NCBI GenBank assembly: GCA_034437515.1
Contig: DAOTTX010000303.1
Span: forward strand, 1-44,257
From: DAOTTX01 sp034437515
GTDB lineage: Bacteria; Chloroflexota; Anaerolineae; Aggregatilineales; Phototrophicaceae
Reading direction: 5' to 3'
Length of the DNA stretch: 44,257 nucleotides
Position numbers and translations under genes: made by a program. Within the stretch, counting starts at the first letter, position 1. The number at the start of each line of letters is the position of its first letter. This document shows, piece by piece, positions 17,622-26,201 of the stretch. A model generated the notes under the pieces. That model searched no databases. It had not been told where the DNA came from and worked only from the letters and a program-made list of their open reading frames with translations.

Positions 17622-18367
17622 CCCATCTCGCAGCGATAATCCTCACGTATAACGAAGCTGAACACATTCGAGATTGTGTCGAATCGGTAAGCTTTGCGGC
17701 TTCAATCCTCGTGTTTGACTCTTACAGCACCGATGAAACCGTCGAACTGGCACGAAACGCTGGTGCGGAAGTCATTCAGAATACTTTTCAGAACTATGCA
17801 CAGCAGCGTAACGATGCGCTGACGGTGGTCACTGAACGGGCGGACTGGGTGCTGTTCGTTGATGCTGATGAGCGCGTCACGCCAGAACTGGCGACGGAAA
17901 TATGCAGCGCGATGGAGCGACCGGGCTATGCGGGGTGGGCTATCCCACGACATAATTACATCTTCGGTAAGCTGACGCTGGGTGCCGGTTGGTATCCTGA
18001 CTACCAGACACGGTTGCTGCGGGGCGGGGCGGCGCGGTACGATCCAACTCGGCAGGTGCATGAGGTCGTTCAGCTTGATGGGGCAGAGGGCAAGCTAGAA
18101 AATCCGCTGATGCATTATAATTACACCGATATGGCGCAGTTTGCCGCCAAGCAGCGCAAGTACACCGCCTACGAAGCACAGGTGATGCACGAGCAAGGGA
18201 TTCGACCAAAACCACAAAATTACATCCTGCAACCGCTGCGGCATTTCCGCTACCGTTTCTTCACACTCAATGGGTATCAGATCGGCCTGCATGGTCTGCG
18301 GCTGAGCCTGTTGATGAGTTGGTACGAGTTTAAGAAGTACCTGATTTTGCGGCGTCTCTGGCGGTAG
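17618..18367 (+). CDS. Family 2 glycosyltransferase (WaaE/KdtX-like)
   Basis: A 249-residue glycosyltransferase. Motifs are AIILTYNEAEHIRDCVESV, VFDSYSTDET, QRNDAL, the DxD motif FVDADERV and a late YPDYQTRLLRGG...HEVV segment, all typical of WaaE-like core or cell-wall polysaccharide transferases. The C-terminus is basic and aromatic (FRYRFFTLNGYQIGLHGL), which may attach it to the membrane. It is the last gene of the plus-strand run and is followed by a strong hairpin. Donor and acceptor unknown. Confidence 0.93.
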   Translation: MTHLAAIILTYNEAEHIRDCVESVSFAASILVFDSYSTDETVELARNAGAEVIQNTFQNYAQQRNDALTVVTERADWVLFVDADERVTPELATEICSAMERPGYAGWAIPRHNYIFGKLTLGAGWYPDYQTRLLRGGAARYDPTRQVHEVVQLDGAEGKLENPLMHYNYTDMAQFAAKQRKYTAYEAQVMHEQGIRPKPQNYILQPLRHFRYRFFTLNGYQIGLHGLRLSLLMSWYEFKKYLILRRLWR

Positions 18368-18383
18368 ATCATGCAGGCGATGG

Positions 18384-18407
18384 GGCGGCGACTCGTCCGT
18401 CGCCGCC
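18384..18407. terminator. GC-rich hairpin between convergent genes
   Basis: A perfect 9-bp stem GGCGGCGAC/GTCGCCGCC (18384-18392 with 18399-18407) with a 6-base loop lies between the glycosyltransferase stop and the hpf stop. There is no T run on either side, so it may block read-through or protect 3' ends rather than act as a classical terminator. Confidence 0.6.
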
Positions 18408-18417
18408 GGTGTGTGAG

Positions 18418-19017
18418 CTATTCTTGAGGAATTAGCACGCCGTAGCCCTCACTGCTGCGGCGGTAAAGCACGTTGACTTCGCCGGTTTCGGCGTTCATAA
18501 ACATAAAGAAGTCATGACCGAGCAGTTCCATCTGTTCGACGGCCTCCTGTTCGTTCATCGGCGTCAGCGAAACCGACTTGTGCCGTAGGATTTCCTCATT
18601 ACCTTCGACTTCTACTACCGGCTCAAGTGAAAAATCTTCAGCCATCGCTAGTTCTTCGGCGGTAGCGGCGAAACGCTCGAATTCATCCGCGCTGCGCCGC
18701 CGCTTGCTCTGTTTGCCCTTGAAACGTTCGATTTGCCGGGACAGTTTCTCGTTGGCTCGTTGAATAACCGCTTTGACATCGTCACCATTGTCACCGGTGA
18801 TGCGTTCTTCGGCACGGAGGATGGCCCCTCGCGCGTGCTTGAGTGTAATCTGCGCGCTGGTTTGATGACCGCCACGCCGAATGTTTTGTCGTGTGAGATC
18901 AACACGGACTTCGGTGATGTTGGGCAGGTAACGGTCGAGCTTACCAAGTTTCTCCTGTGTAAATGCTTTTAGCTGGTCGGTAATTTTGATATTCTGACCG
19001 TGAATGATGACATCCAT
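18418..19017 (-). CDS. hpf: Ribosome hibernation promoting factor, long form
   Basis: A 199-residue long-type HPF that dimerises 70S ribosomes in stationary phase. The N-terminal S30AE domain (about 1-105) begins MDVIIHGQNIKITDQLK and includes KLDRYLPNITEVRVDL and the AVIQRANEKLSRQIERFKGK helix. A variable linker (about 105-145) leads to the C-terminal dimerisation domain (about 146-199: KSVSLTPMNEQEAVEQMELLGHDFFMFMNAETGEVNVLYRR). GGAGCAGGACA precedes the ATG. It is followed by a hairpin shared with the convergent glycosyltransferase. Family assignment is very safe. Confidence 0.96.
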   Translation of the reverse strand: MDVIIHGQNIKITDQLKAFTQEKLGKLDRYLPNITEVRVDLTRQNIRRGGHQTSAQITLKHARGAILRAEERITGDNGDDVKAVIQRANEKLSRQIERFKGKQSKRRRSADEFERFAATAEELAMAEDFSLEPVVEVEGNEEILRHKSVSLTPMNEQEAVEQMELLGHDFFMFMNAETGEVNVLYRRSSEGYGVLIPQE

Positions 19018-19057
19018 TGTCCTGCTCCTTCTTTCTTTAGCTATATAAATAATTTGG

Positions 19058-19753
19058 TTACTGGCGATGACTGGAAAGTGTCGCCGCCGTGACCGTTAGT
19101 CCATAAATTGTTTTTGCACCTGCCTGTCTCGCAACTTGTGCACAGGCATCAAGGGTTGCCCCGGTCGTCAGCACATCATCAACGAGTAAGAGGCGTTGAC
19201 CGCGTAAAACGGTCTGCGTCTGGAAGGCCTCAGCGACGTTGGCCCGGCGTTCGCCACGATTTAAACCGACTTGTGATCGTGTTTGGCGGTTCCGGTAGAT
19301 CGCGTCCTCCGTTGGGATCTCTGCTTGCTCCGAGACGTGTTGTGCAATGAGCTTAGCCTGATTATACCCGCGTTGTGTGGTTCTTGTCTTGTGCATAGGC
19401 ACCGGAATAATCATGTCAATCGTCACATTCGTTCGCTGTAAGATAGTCGTGAGGCGTGCCGCTAGAGGAACCGCCAGAGAGGTAATGCCATCATATTTGA
19501 GGGCCTGCACAGCCTGTTGAAGTTTACCCGCGTGCACACCACTGGCGATTAAGCCGTTGACATACTCTCCCCGGCGTTTAATCGGTATGATGGGCAGGTT
19601 GCGAAGGGCGTCGTCACATTGCGGGCACCACGCCCAATCGACACGGGCGCAACCCGCACAGCAGGGCGGGAAGACCAGGTCAACGGCTGAGTTAAGTAGA
19701 GACAACAAAAGCCCAGGGCGCTGAGCTTTTGTCCGTTGATTTTTTTGTAACAT
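19058..19753 (-). CDS. comF: ComF family protein (phosphoribosyltransferase-like)
   Basis: A protein of about 231 residues. The N-terminus carries a four-cysteine zinc-binding motif (CCAGCARVDWAWCPQC), followed by the ComF core: a KYDG strand, PVPMHKTRTTQRGYNQA, and the PRPP-binding loop LLVDDVLTTGAT. ComF proteins act in natural transformation in several bacteria (ComFC/GntX) with an unclear biochemical role. A GTG start at 19786 would overlap tadC by 20 bp; I prefer the ATG at 19753, which starts just before the conserved part. It follows tadC directly on the same strand, so it is probably transcribed with the Tad genes. Confidence 0.9.
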   Translation of the reverse strand: MLQKNQRTKAQRPGLLLSLLNSAVDLVFPPCCAGCARVDWAWCPQCDDALRNLPIIPIKRRGEYVNGLIASGVHAGKLQQAVQALKYDGITSLAVPLAARLTTILQRTNVTIDMIIPVPMHKTRTTQRGYNQAKLIAQHVSEQAEIPTEDAIYRNRQTRSQVGLNRGERRANVAEAFQTQTVLRGQRLLLVDDVLTTGATLDACAQVARQAGAKTIYGLTVTAATLSSHRQ

Positions 19754-19766
19754 CAGTCGGCGTGGT

Positions 19767-20702
19767 CTAGAAAGGACCCGCACCACCGCTCGCGATTGTC
19801 AACGCTGCGGGGCCAAGCAGCACGATCCACAATGACGGGAAGATCAAAAGCACCATCGGGATCATCATCTTTACCGGGGCCTGCTGTGCTCTCTCCTGCG
19901 CACGTTGGCGGCGCTTCGTCCGCATCTGGTCAGCCTGCACGCGCAGAATCTTCGCCATACTCACACCAAGCTGGTCGGCCTGGATGATCGCAGCGGTGAA
20001 GGAGTTCACATCGGTGACGCCCATCCGGTCGGACATATCTTTGAGTGACTCACGACGCAACTTACCAAGCTGAATTTCGCGCAGCACACGCCCGAAGGCA
20101 AGCGCGAGTTCGTTATCCCACTTCTCGTAGACTTTACCCATTGCCATGTCGAAACCGAGACCCGCCTCTACGCAGATCACGAGCAGGTCGAGCGCGTCCG
20201 GTAGTGCTTTAACGATGTTTTCTTGTCGCTTACTGATGCGGCTGTTAAGCGAAATAATCGGGAAGTAAAAGCCCAACGCGGCACTACCGACGACAATCAG
20301 CACCGACATGGTGAAACCTTCATCGAAAACGACAAAGGCCATCATCATGCCGAGCGCGCCGCCGAGGATCGTGGCGATGATACGACCACCGAAAAACGCG
20401 GTCGCATCCGTGCTGGAGCCTGCAAGTTCGAGCTTGTGGCGTGTTTGTTCGAGCTGCTTCTGTGGTGTGAAGCGCACGGTGATTGCAGCTAGTCCTCTTG
20501 CGAAAGGCACCAGCACACGCTCACGGAAGGGAATGGTCAGTTCGATGTCTTCGAGTTTATCGACGGTTTCCCCTTCGTCGGCAAATTTTGCCAACCGATC
20601 CTGCAAGGGGTCTTTGTTCGACTCTTCTCGGAGGCCGACATAGACCAACACGCCAACAACGACCATCGCAACGATAATTGCAATACCAATTCCAATACCC
20701 AT
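19767..20702 (-). CDS. tadC: Tad pilus inner-membrane platform protein TadC
   Basis: A 311-residue type II secretion F-domain protein. A membrane helix at about 4-22, the T2SSF domain at about 165-295 (ISKRQENIVKALPDALDLLVICVEAGLGFDMAM, LREIQLGKLRRESLKDMSDRMGV, DQLGVSMAKILRVQADQMR), and two further hydrophobic helices near 110-150 and 280-305. With TadB it should form the platform that couples the CpaF ATPase to pilin assembly. GGAGACCATC precedes the ATG. It starts 9 bp after the end of tadB. Confidence 0.93.
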   Translation of the reverse strand: MGIGIGIAIIVAMVVVGVLVYVGLREESNKDPLQDRLAKFADEGETVDKLEDIELTIPFRERVLVPFARGLAAITVRFTPQKQLEQTRHKLELAGSSTDATAFFGGRIIATILGGALGMMMAFVVFDEGFTMSVLIVVGSAALGFYFPIISLNSRISKRQENIVKALPDALDLLVICVEAGLGFDMAMGKVYEKWDNELALAFGRVLREIQLGKLRRESLKDMSDRMGVTDVNSFTAAIIQADQLGVSMAKILRVQADQMRTKRRQRAQERAQQAPVKMMIPMVLLIFPSLWIVLLGPAALTIASGGAGPF

Positions 20703-20711
20703 GATGGTCTC

Positions 20712-21704
20712 CTAAATCTCGATGTCAACGATTTTTTGAATGATTGCGGTACCAATGCCGATGAGCGCCAGACCTGCACCCAGCAGGGGCCACCCACAGG
20801 CACGGTTGCTGAACATCTCGCCCATGTAGCCAGGGCTGACGGCGTTCAGGAACAACGCCAGAACAATCGGCAGGAAGCTAATCAGATAACCCGTGATGCG
20901 ACCTTGTGCGGTTAGCACGCGGATCTCGCCTTTGAGCTTGATACGCTCACGGATGGTCATACTGATGACCTCCAGAATTTCAGCCAGGTTACCGCCGACC
21001 TCACGCTGAATATTGACTGCGGTGATGACGAGGTCAAGGTCCTGGCTTTCGACACGATCAAGCATGTGTTCGAAGGCATCTGCCATATCAATGCCAAGCT
21101 GGACTTCCTGCACCACGCGGTGAAACTCAGTTTGTGTTGGTTCCGGGGCATCATTAGCGACCGCTTCCATGGCCTGAAGCACCGAATAACCTGATCGAAG
21201 CGCATTCACCCACAGACCGAGTGTATCCGGCAATTGGGTTTCAAAATCGATCAAGCGTTTGCTGATCGTACGACCGACATACAGGCGTGGCACGAAGAAC
21301 CCGATGAACATTGCCACCAACGAAAAGATCAGGTCGCCGCTGAAAAGCACGAAATACGCTACAGAGAAGAAGCCGATCATGCTAATCACATGCAGGGCTG
21401 CAAACTCTGCGACGGTGAGCTTGAGGTCTGCTCTAGCGAGCTTTTGTCGCCAGTTCTTGCCGAAGTCTCGATCAGCCAGGATATTGTCAATCGTGTCGAG
21501 TGCGCCGGTTTGCGTTTCTCGTGGGGCGAGATCTTCGTCATCATCATCAGGGTCGAAGAGGGTGTTCGTACCCCCGTCAATAGCACGCCCCAGGCGTTCT
21601 TCTACAAGGTCTTCGTCGGAACGTGCGCTGATGATCCCGACGACGACAATAAAGAATGCCACCAGCCCGGCACCACCGAGAATGAGGATCTGAGTCGATT
21701 CCAT
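20712..21704 (-). CDS. tadB: Tad pilus inner-membrane platform protein TadB
   Basis: A 330-residue T2SSF-domain protein. An N-terminal membrane helix (about 7-25) is followed by an acidic cytoplasmic stretch with DDDDED. A helix pair lies around 105-140, and the F domain runs from about 145 to 275 (SKRLIDFETQLPDTLGLWVNALRSGYSVLQAMEAVANDAPEPTQTEF is characteristic). Two helices follow at the C-terminus. TadB and TadC together form the assembly platform of Tad/Flp pili. It is separated from cpaF by 114 bp containing a hairpin, and from tadC by 9 bp. Confidence 0.93.
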   Translation of the reverse strand: MESTQILILGGAGLVAFFIVVVGIISARSDEDLVEERLGRAIDGGTNTLFDPDDDDEDLAPRETQTGALDTIDNILADRDFGKNWRQKLARADLKLTVAEFAALHVISMIGFFSVAYFVLFSGDLIFSLVAMFIGFFVPRLYVGRTISKRLIDFETQLPDTLGLWVNALRSGYSVLQAMEAVANDAPEPTQTEFHRVVQEVQLGIDMADAFEHMLDRVESQDLDLVITAVNIQREVGGNLAEILEVISMTIRERIKLKGEIRVLTAQGRITGYLISFLPIVLALFLNAVSPGYMGEMFSNRACGWPLLGAGLALIGIGTAIIQKIVDIEI

Positions 21705-21763
21705 CTTTTGCTCGTTTCCTAACCACTAACGTTAAATGTACATTGATTGTAAACGGAAACTTG

Positions 21764-21789
21764 AAGCTGCGTCAATCAAATCGCAGCTT
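21764..21789 (-). other. Intercistronic hairpin between cpaF and tadB
   Basis: AAGCTGCG (21764-21771) and CGCAGCTT (21782-21789) form a perfect 8-bp stem with a 10-base loop. There is no strong T run on the minus strand (TCAAGTTTCC follows), so it could be an attenuator or an RNA-processing/stability element within the Tad transcript. Confidence 0.5.
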
Positions 21790-21818
21790 TTATATCGAAA
21801 TCCTACCGGATCGCAACC

Positions 21819-23213
21819 TTAACGGCGTTGTCCGACACCAAAGGTCGAGGGCGGCAGGTGAACGCCAGCATCTTCAATTTTGTCGATAAATTTGGGACGG
21901 ATGCCTGTCGGACGGATGCGACCGACGATCTTCCCTTCCTCGAAAGCGGTCTGCTCGAACTCGAAGATATTCGACATGGTAATCATCTCACCCTCCATGC
22001 CCTGAACTTCAGTGATGAACAGGATCCGGCGTGAGCCATCACGCAGTCGTGACTGCTGGCAGATCACCTCTACAGCGGCGGCGATCTGCTCGCGGATCGC
22101 GCGGGTCGGCAGTTCCATACCCGCCATCAAACACATCACTTCCAAACGGGAGATCGCGTCACGCGGGCTGTTCGCATGGAGCGTCGTCAATGAGCCGTCA
22201 TGTCCGGTGTTCATCGCCTGGAGCATGTCCAGCGCCTCACCACCACGACACTCACCCACGAGGATGCGCTCAGGCCGCATACGCAGGCAGTTCACGACCA
22301 GGTCTTGAATGCTAATCTCACCTTTGCCTTCGATGTTGGCCGGGCGGCTTTCCAGCGTGACGACGTGTTCCTGCTGAAGCTGAAGCTCGGCAGCGTTTTC
22401 TACGGTGATGATGCGTTCATCATTGGGGATAAAGCTCGAAAGTACGTTGAGCAGGGTGGTCTTACCAGACCCGGTACCACCGGAGACAACCGCATTCATA
22501 CGCGAGATCACACACGCCCGTAGGAACTCGGCGATCTCTTTCGTCATCGAACCAAAGCGGATCAAGTCATGAACGGTAAGCGGGTCGCGCTCGAACTTAC
22601 GAATGGTGATGGTCGGGCCGTTCAATGCAATAGGCCGGATTACCACATTCACACGCGAACCGTCAGGCAGGCGAGCGTCCACCAGCGGTGAACTTTCGTC
22701 CACACGACGACCGAGCGGTGCGACGATACGGTCGATAATACGCATGACGTGTTCGTCGTTGTCGAAGGAGACGTTGGCACGAGTGAGTTGTCCCTTACGC
22801 TCAACGAAGATCATCTTCGGCCCGTTGACCATGATCTCACTGACGCTTTCGTCACCCAACAGCGGCTGAATCGGCCCGAAGCCGAGAATGTCCGCCACGA
22901 TGGACTCGAACAAACGTTGGCGCTCCGCCCGTGAGAGTACGGTGCTCTCCTCTGCGAGGATGGTGTTGAAAAGTTCTTCGATGTGCCGCCGCACTTCTTC
23001 TTTTTGCGTCGTGTCGTAGGATTGATCAAGCTCGGCGATCAACTTATTCTGCACGCGTGATTTCAAGTCTACGTAGACGTTGCTATTGTTCGAACGGCTA
23101 CTTTCGACGGCTTTGCGCCTGCGTGTCGCGGAGGCGGCTTTTTTGTCGTCGCCGTCACCGCCGCCTTTACCGCCTTTGTTGCCACCCTTTTCGATACGAC
23201 TGAGTAGAGACAT
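21819..23213 (-). CDS. cpaF: Tad pilus assembly ATPase CpaF/TadA
   Basis: A 464-residue type II/IV secretion ATPase that powers Tad pilus assembly. A Gly/Lys-rich N-terminus (about 8-40) is followed by the N-terminal domain (about 48-140: ESIVADILGFGPIQPLLGDESVSEIMVNG) and the RecA-like ATPase core. The core has Walker A GGTGSGKT (245-252), an Asp box near ITVENAAELQL, the Walker B/His-box region RPERILVGECRGGEALDMLQAMNTGHDGSLTTLHAN and the arginine finger region. The ATG has AAAGG about 9 bases upstream. It lies between cpaE and tadB on the same strand. Confidence 0.95.
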   Translation of the reverse strand: MSLLSRIEKGGNKGGKGGGDGDDKKAASATRRRKAVESSRSNNSNVYVDLKSRVQNKLIAELDQSYDTTQKEEVRRHIEELFNTILAEESTVLSRAERQRLFESIVADILGFGPIQPLLGDESVSEIMVNGPKMIFVERKGQLTRANVSFDNDEHVMRIIDRIVAPLGRRVDESSPLVDARLPDGSRVNVVIRPIALNGPTITIRKFERDPLTVHDLIRFGSMTKEIAEFLRACVISRMNAVVSGGTGSGKTTLLNVLSSFIPNDERIITVENAAELQLQQEHVVTLESRPANIEGKGEISIQDLVVNCLRMRPERILVGECRGGEALDMLQAMNTGHDGSLTTLHANSPRDAISRLEVMCLMAGMELPTRAIREQIAAAVEVICQQSRLRDGSRRILFITEVQGMEGEMITMSNIFEFEQTAFEEGKIVGRIRPTGIRPKFIDKIEDAGVHLPPSTFGVGQRR

Positions 23214-23263
23214 GGTTTGTACCTTTATTACACTGGTTTACGATTAATGTTACCGGTAAATTC

Positions 23264-24577
23264 TTAGAATATCTTCCAACGAGACTTTTCGGGTTCTGCC
23301 TCTTCCACGATTTCTTCTTCGCCGACGAGTTGCTTGTAAACAATGTCGGCAAGGTCAAGTAATTGCTTCACCGGGGGTTTGCTCTGGTCTTTCTCCAGTC
23401 CGATTACCGGGACGCCTTTGTTGATGGCACCCAGTATATACCGCTCGTCTACGTTCGGGATTTGACCGATAATTTTGCGTTTCAGGAAGTTCTCGATCTT
23501 TTCTGATGAAATGGTCGTGCTCTTTCCTCGGCGTTCATCGAAGACTTTATTTACAGCGATGGTGGTCTTTTCTGGCTCATAACCAAGCTGATCGAAGAGA
23601 TCAATCACGAAGCGTACTTCTTTAAGCGCAACGAGGGTGGGCATGGTCACCATTAAGATTTTCTCCGCTGCGTCAAAGATACCCATGAGGGTTTCGTCGA
23701 TCTGACAGGCGGTGTCAACCACGATAAAATCATAATTACTGGCGATTTTCTGTAAGATCATCCCGACGGCTTCGGGCCGTGCCTTAACCTCGTCGGCGAA
23801 TTCAGGCCGGGTCGGGCCAGCAAGCACCTTCAAGCCGCTATCGTGGGTCGTGACGATGTTTTCGAACAATTCCACATCAAGATCATCGACATCCGGTATC
23901 AGATCAACAATGGTGGTTTGTGGGCTGAGGTTTAGGAACGTCCAAATGTCGGCGAATTGCAGGTCAGCATCGACCAGCAGCACTTTTATATCGTCCTTCA
24001 TCAAGGCAGAAGCAAGGCTGGTCGCGATGGTTGTCGTGCCGACGCCCCCTTTGGGGCTGTAGACAGCGATGATATGCCCAAGCCGCTCGTCTTCGCTGAC
24101 ACTATCAACTTGAAGTGCTTTTTGCATCGCACCTTGTTCAATCGCCGCATATTGACGGCGGATGGCTTCGTGGTTCTGATACACCGTGCGGATGGTGTTA
24201 TAAAGACTGTCCATATCCACAGGTTTAGTCAAGAAGTCACGTGCGCCAGCGAGCATCGCTCGCCGCATATAGTCGGCGTCATCCTGTACAGACATAATGA
24301 TGACCGCTGCCGTTGGGACGGACTTGTTAATCAAGTTCGTCGCCTGTAGGCCGTCCATATCCGGCATATTAATGTCCATGATGATGATGTCCGGCTGTGT
24401 TTCTTTCGCCAGATCAACACCTTCACGCCCGGTGCCAGCGGAGCCAACGACCTTGAAATCTGGCTCGAAGGCCAGCAACTTTTTGATGTTTTCCCGCGTT
24501 TCGGGGATGTCATCCACCAGGATGATGGTAATGTCTTGCCTATCGTTCGGTTTCGGTGCCGGGCGTTTGCCGCTCAT
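23264..24577 (-). CDS. cpaE: CpaE/TadZ: receiver domain fused to ParA-like ATPase
   Basis: A 437-residue pilus-localisation ATPase. An N-terminal receiver domain (about 16-130) keeps the acidic pair VDD (21-23), phospho-acceptor D68 (IIMDINMPDMDG) and Lys118 (FLTKPVD), so it looks phosphorylatable; many CpaE/TadZ proteins have degenerate receivers. The ParA/MinD-like domain (about 165-400) has a deviant Walker A (SPKGGVGTTT, about 174-183) and VDADLQFADIWTFLNLSP. The tail is acidic then basic. It probably positions the Tad machine at a cell site. It lies between cpaB and cpaF on the minus strand, downstream of a two-component pair that could phosphorylate it. Confidence 0.92.
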   Translation of the reverse strand: MSGKRPAPKPNDRQDITIILVDDIPETRENIKKLLAFEPDFKVVGSAGTGREGVDLAKETQPDIIIMDINMPDMDGLQATNLINKSVPTAAVIIMSVQDDADYMRRAMLAGARDFLTKPVDMDSLYNTIRTVYQNHEAIRRQYAAIEQGAMQKALQVDSVSEDERLGHIIAVYSPKGGVGTTTIATSLASALMKDDIKVLLVDADLQFADIWTFLNLSPQTTIVDLIPDVDDLDVELFENIVTTHDSGLKVLAGPTRPEFADEVKARPEAVGMILQKIASNYDFIVVDTACQIDETLMGIFDAAEKILMVTMPTLVALKEVRFVIDLFDQLGYEPEKTTIAVNKVFDERRGKSTTISSEKIENFLKRKIIGQIPNVDERYILGAINKGVPVIGLEKDQSKPPVKQLLDLADIVYKQLVGEEEIVEEAEPEKSRWKIF

Positions 24578-24632
24578 AGAATTTTACCTGACTACACTCG
24601 CTTCAATCACTGAATAGAATAACTAAACTAAA

Positions 24633-24651
24633 GGAAGGGCGAAACCCTTCC
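24633..24651 (-). terminator. Attenuator-like hairpin between cpaB and cpaE
   Basis: GGAAGGG (24633-24639) and CCCTTCC (24645-24651) form a perfect 7-bp stem with a 5-base loop, directly after the cpaB stop. On the minus strand it is followed by TTTAGTTTAG, a weak T-rich tail. It may cause partial termination and lower expression of cpaE-cpaF-tadBC relative to cpaB. Confidence 0.6.
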
Positions 24652-24659
24652 CCTGCTTG

Positions 24660-25955
24660 CTAGTTGCCTTCATTGTTGTTCGCGTTGCCTTGAGTTGTGA
24701 CTGTGACGCCAGCCGTGTTGGTAATCGGCTCTAGGTTGCCAATGGTGACGTTACGGATGTCGCGGATGGCAGGTTCGATGGAGTAGTCGCGTGTCGGCGG
24801 CACCGTGATTTCGTAGGTTTCCATGATGTATTCCAGCGTCACCGCATCGGTGATAATCCGTGAGTTGTCTGATGCGGAGCGCAGCAGGAAGTTAAGCGGC
24901 GTACCCGCCTCGATGAACCACTGTAACACCAGAGCTTCCTGTGGTGTCACTGAGATGGTGACGAGATCCGGGCGAGAGGAGGTTATCTCAACGGTTTGTT
25001 GTGAGTTTGCTGGCTGTTGTTGCTGATTCGCTTCTTCCTCAACGCTGAGCTGTACTTGCGTCGGTGTCGGGTCGAAGATGTCTTGCCCTAACTCCGGGAA
25101 GTTGCCGACCCACAGCACCTGCGCATCCTGAACGGTCCGCTGTGTGACCAGCCGTGGACGCGGTTCTTCGCGGGGTTTCTCGATCACGGTGAAGTTTACG
25201 GTAAACGACTGTCGTGGATCAACCAGGTCGGGGAACACTTGCTGTCGCTGTTCAAATCGACCTGCTAGATCAGGGCCGATCGTGAAGCCACCTTCGGTAT
25301 ATGAGACGATATTTTCCGCGTTCGGCAACTTGGACTGGAATTCTTCGTCAATATCTACGTAGAGCAGCGCGACTGACAGATCAACACGGTCACCAGGGCG
25401 CAACGCATAAGCGACACTCGTCAAGCGGTCAACCGGAATAGAGATCGCAACTTCACCATCAGGGATAATTGTCGCGATGTCCGATCCCTGGGCCGCAAGG
25501 TCTTCGCGGCTGGGTGCGAGATAGGCGTTAATCAGCGGTTGCTCCGGGTAGAGGTCGGTACGCGCAATCCGTCCGGCATAATCCGCTAGTTCGACAACAC
25601 CGATGACTTCGCCATCGTCGTTAAGCTGTTCGCCGATGGGCACCGCGTCAAAGGGTAGCGAGTCCAGCGGCCAGGCGCGTAACTCGATTGCATCCAGCGG
25701 GATTTCCTGCCCACGATTGACCGTCTGCACGAGAATGACAGCCGTTGTGAGTTCCTGGGTCGGGAACGGTGTTAGGGTAGGTTGCCCCGGTTCTGAATCT
25801 TCTTCGTCCGCTGGTTCTACAACAGCGTTAGGATCCTGGGTGGGGGGTTCGCCGCCATTGTCCTCTTCTCCACTGAATAGCAGAAAAGCTGCTGCGACCC
25901 CGCCGATCACGACGATGAGTGCCAGGATAATAAAAATCCGTAAATTTCTCGACAT
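24660..25955 (-). CDS. cpaB: Tad pilus assembly protein CpaB/RcpC
   Basis: A 431-residue protein with an N-terminal membrane anchor (about 5-27), a Pro/Glu/Asp-rich spacer, and an SAF domain (about 70-145: TTAVILVQTVNRGQEIPLDAIELRAWPL, GRIARTDLYPEQPLINAYL) followed by the CpaB C-terminal beta-rich part (about 160-400, ISIPVDRLTSVAYALRPGDRVDLSVALL). The C-terminus is Asn-rich. In the family it acts outside the membrane and is linked to pilus secretion. Long Asp/Gln-rich inserts make it bigger than typical CpaB. GGAGGGG precedes the ATG and can pair with CCTCC just upstream, partly hiding the ribosome site. Confidence 0.88.
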   Translation of the reverse strand: MSRNLRIFIILALIVVIGGVAAAFLLFSGEEDNGGEPPTQDPNAVVEPADEEDSEPGQPTLTPFPTQELTTAVILVQTVNRGQEIPLDAIELRAWPLDSLPFDAVPIGEQLNDDGEVIGVVELADYAGRIARTDLYPEQPLINAYLAPSREDLAAQGSDIATIIPDGEVAISIPVDRLTSVAYALRPGDRVDLSVALLYVDIDEEFQSKLPNAENIVSYTEGGFTIGPDLAGRFEQRQQVFPDLVDPRQSFTVNFTVIEKPREEPRPRLVTQRTVQDAQVLWVGNFPELGQDIFDPTPTQVQLSVEEEANQQQQPANSQQTVEITSSRPDLVTISVTPQEALVLQWFIEAGTPLNFLLRSASDNSRIITDAVTLEYIMETYEITVPPTRDYSIEPAIRDIRNVTIGNLEPITNTAGVTVTTQGNANNNEGN

Positions 25956-26047
25956 AAACTTCCCCTCCAGGGAGGTCAGGACACATTCAAGAGCCTTTGA
26001 GGCGGCTATTTGATGGTCTTCCGCGCAATGTGTTGGTTGATATACTT

Positions 26048-26075
26048 AGTTTAGTGCAATGGCTCCAAATGTCAA
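26048..26075 (-). promoter_or_regulatory. Candidate sigma-70-like promoter of the Tad operon
   Basis: On the minus strand TTGACA (26075-26070) is followed after 16 bases by TAAACT (26053-26048), four of six matches to TATAAT. It lies about 95 bases upstream of the cpaB start and just after the hairpin that ends the kinase transcript, so it could start the Tad operon on its own. Confidence 0.45.
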
Positions 26076-26155
26076 ACGCACCAAAAGTCCCACAATCTTA
26101 ATTCTTTGGCACGGGAACTGAACGTTTAACTGTACCAGGCCACTAAAAACATAAT

Positions 26156-26181
26156 ATAGGCGGATTGGTGCGTCCGCCTAT
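26156..26181 (-). terminator. Terminator after the histidine kinase gene
   Basis: A perfect 9-bp stem ATAGGCGGA/TCCGCCTAT (26156-26164 with 26173-26181) with an 8-base loop lies 20 bases past the kinase stop codon. On the minus strand it is followed by ATTATGTTTTTAG, a late T run. It separates the two-component genes from the Tad operon. Confidence 0.7.
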
Positions 26182-26201
26182 TAAGATCTTATTTGATTAT
26201 T

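Noticed and set aside
19754..19786. GTG start extension of comF into tadC
   Set aside because: It adds a basic peptide not seen in ComF proteins, while the ATG at 19753 starts next to the conserved part.
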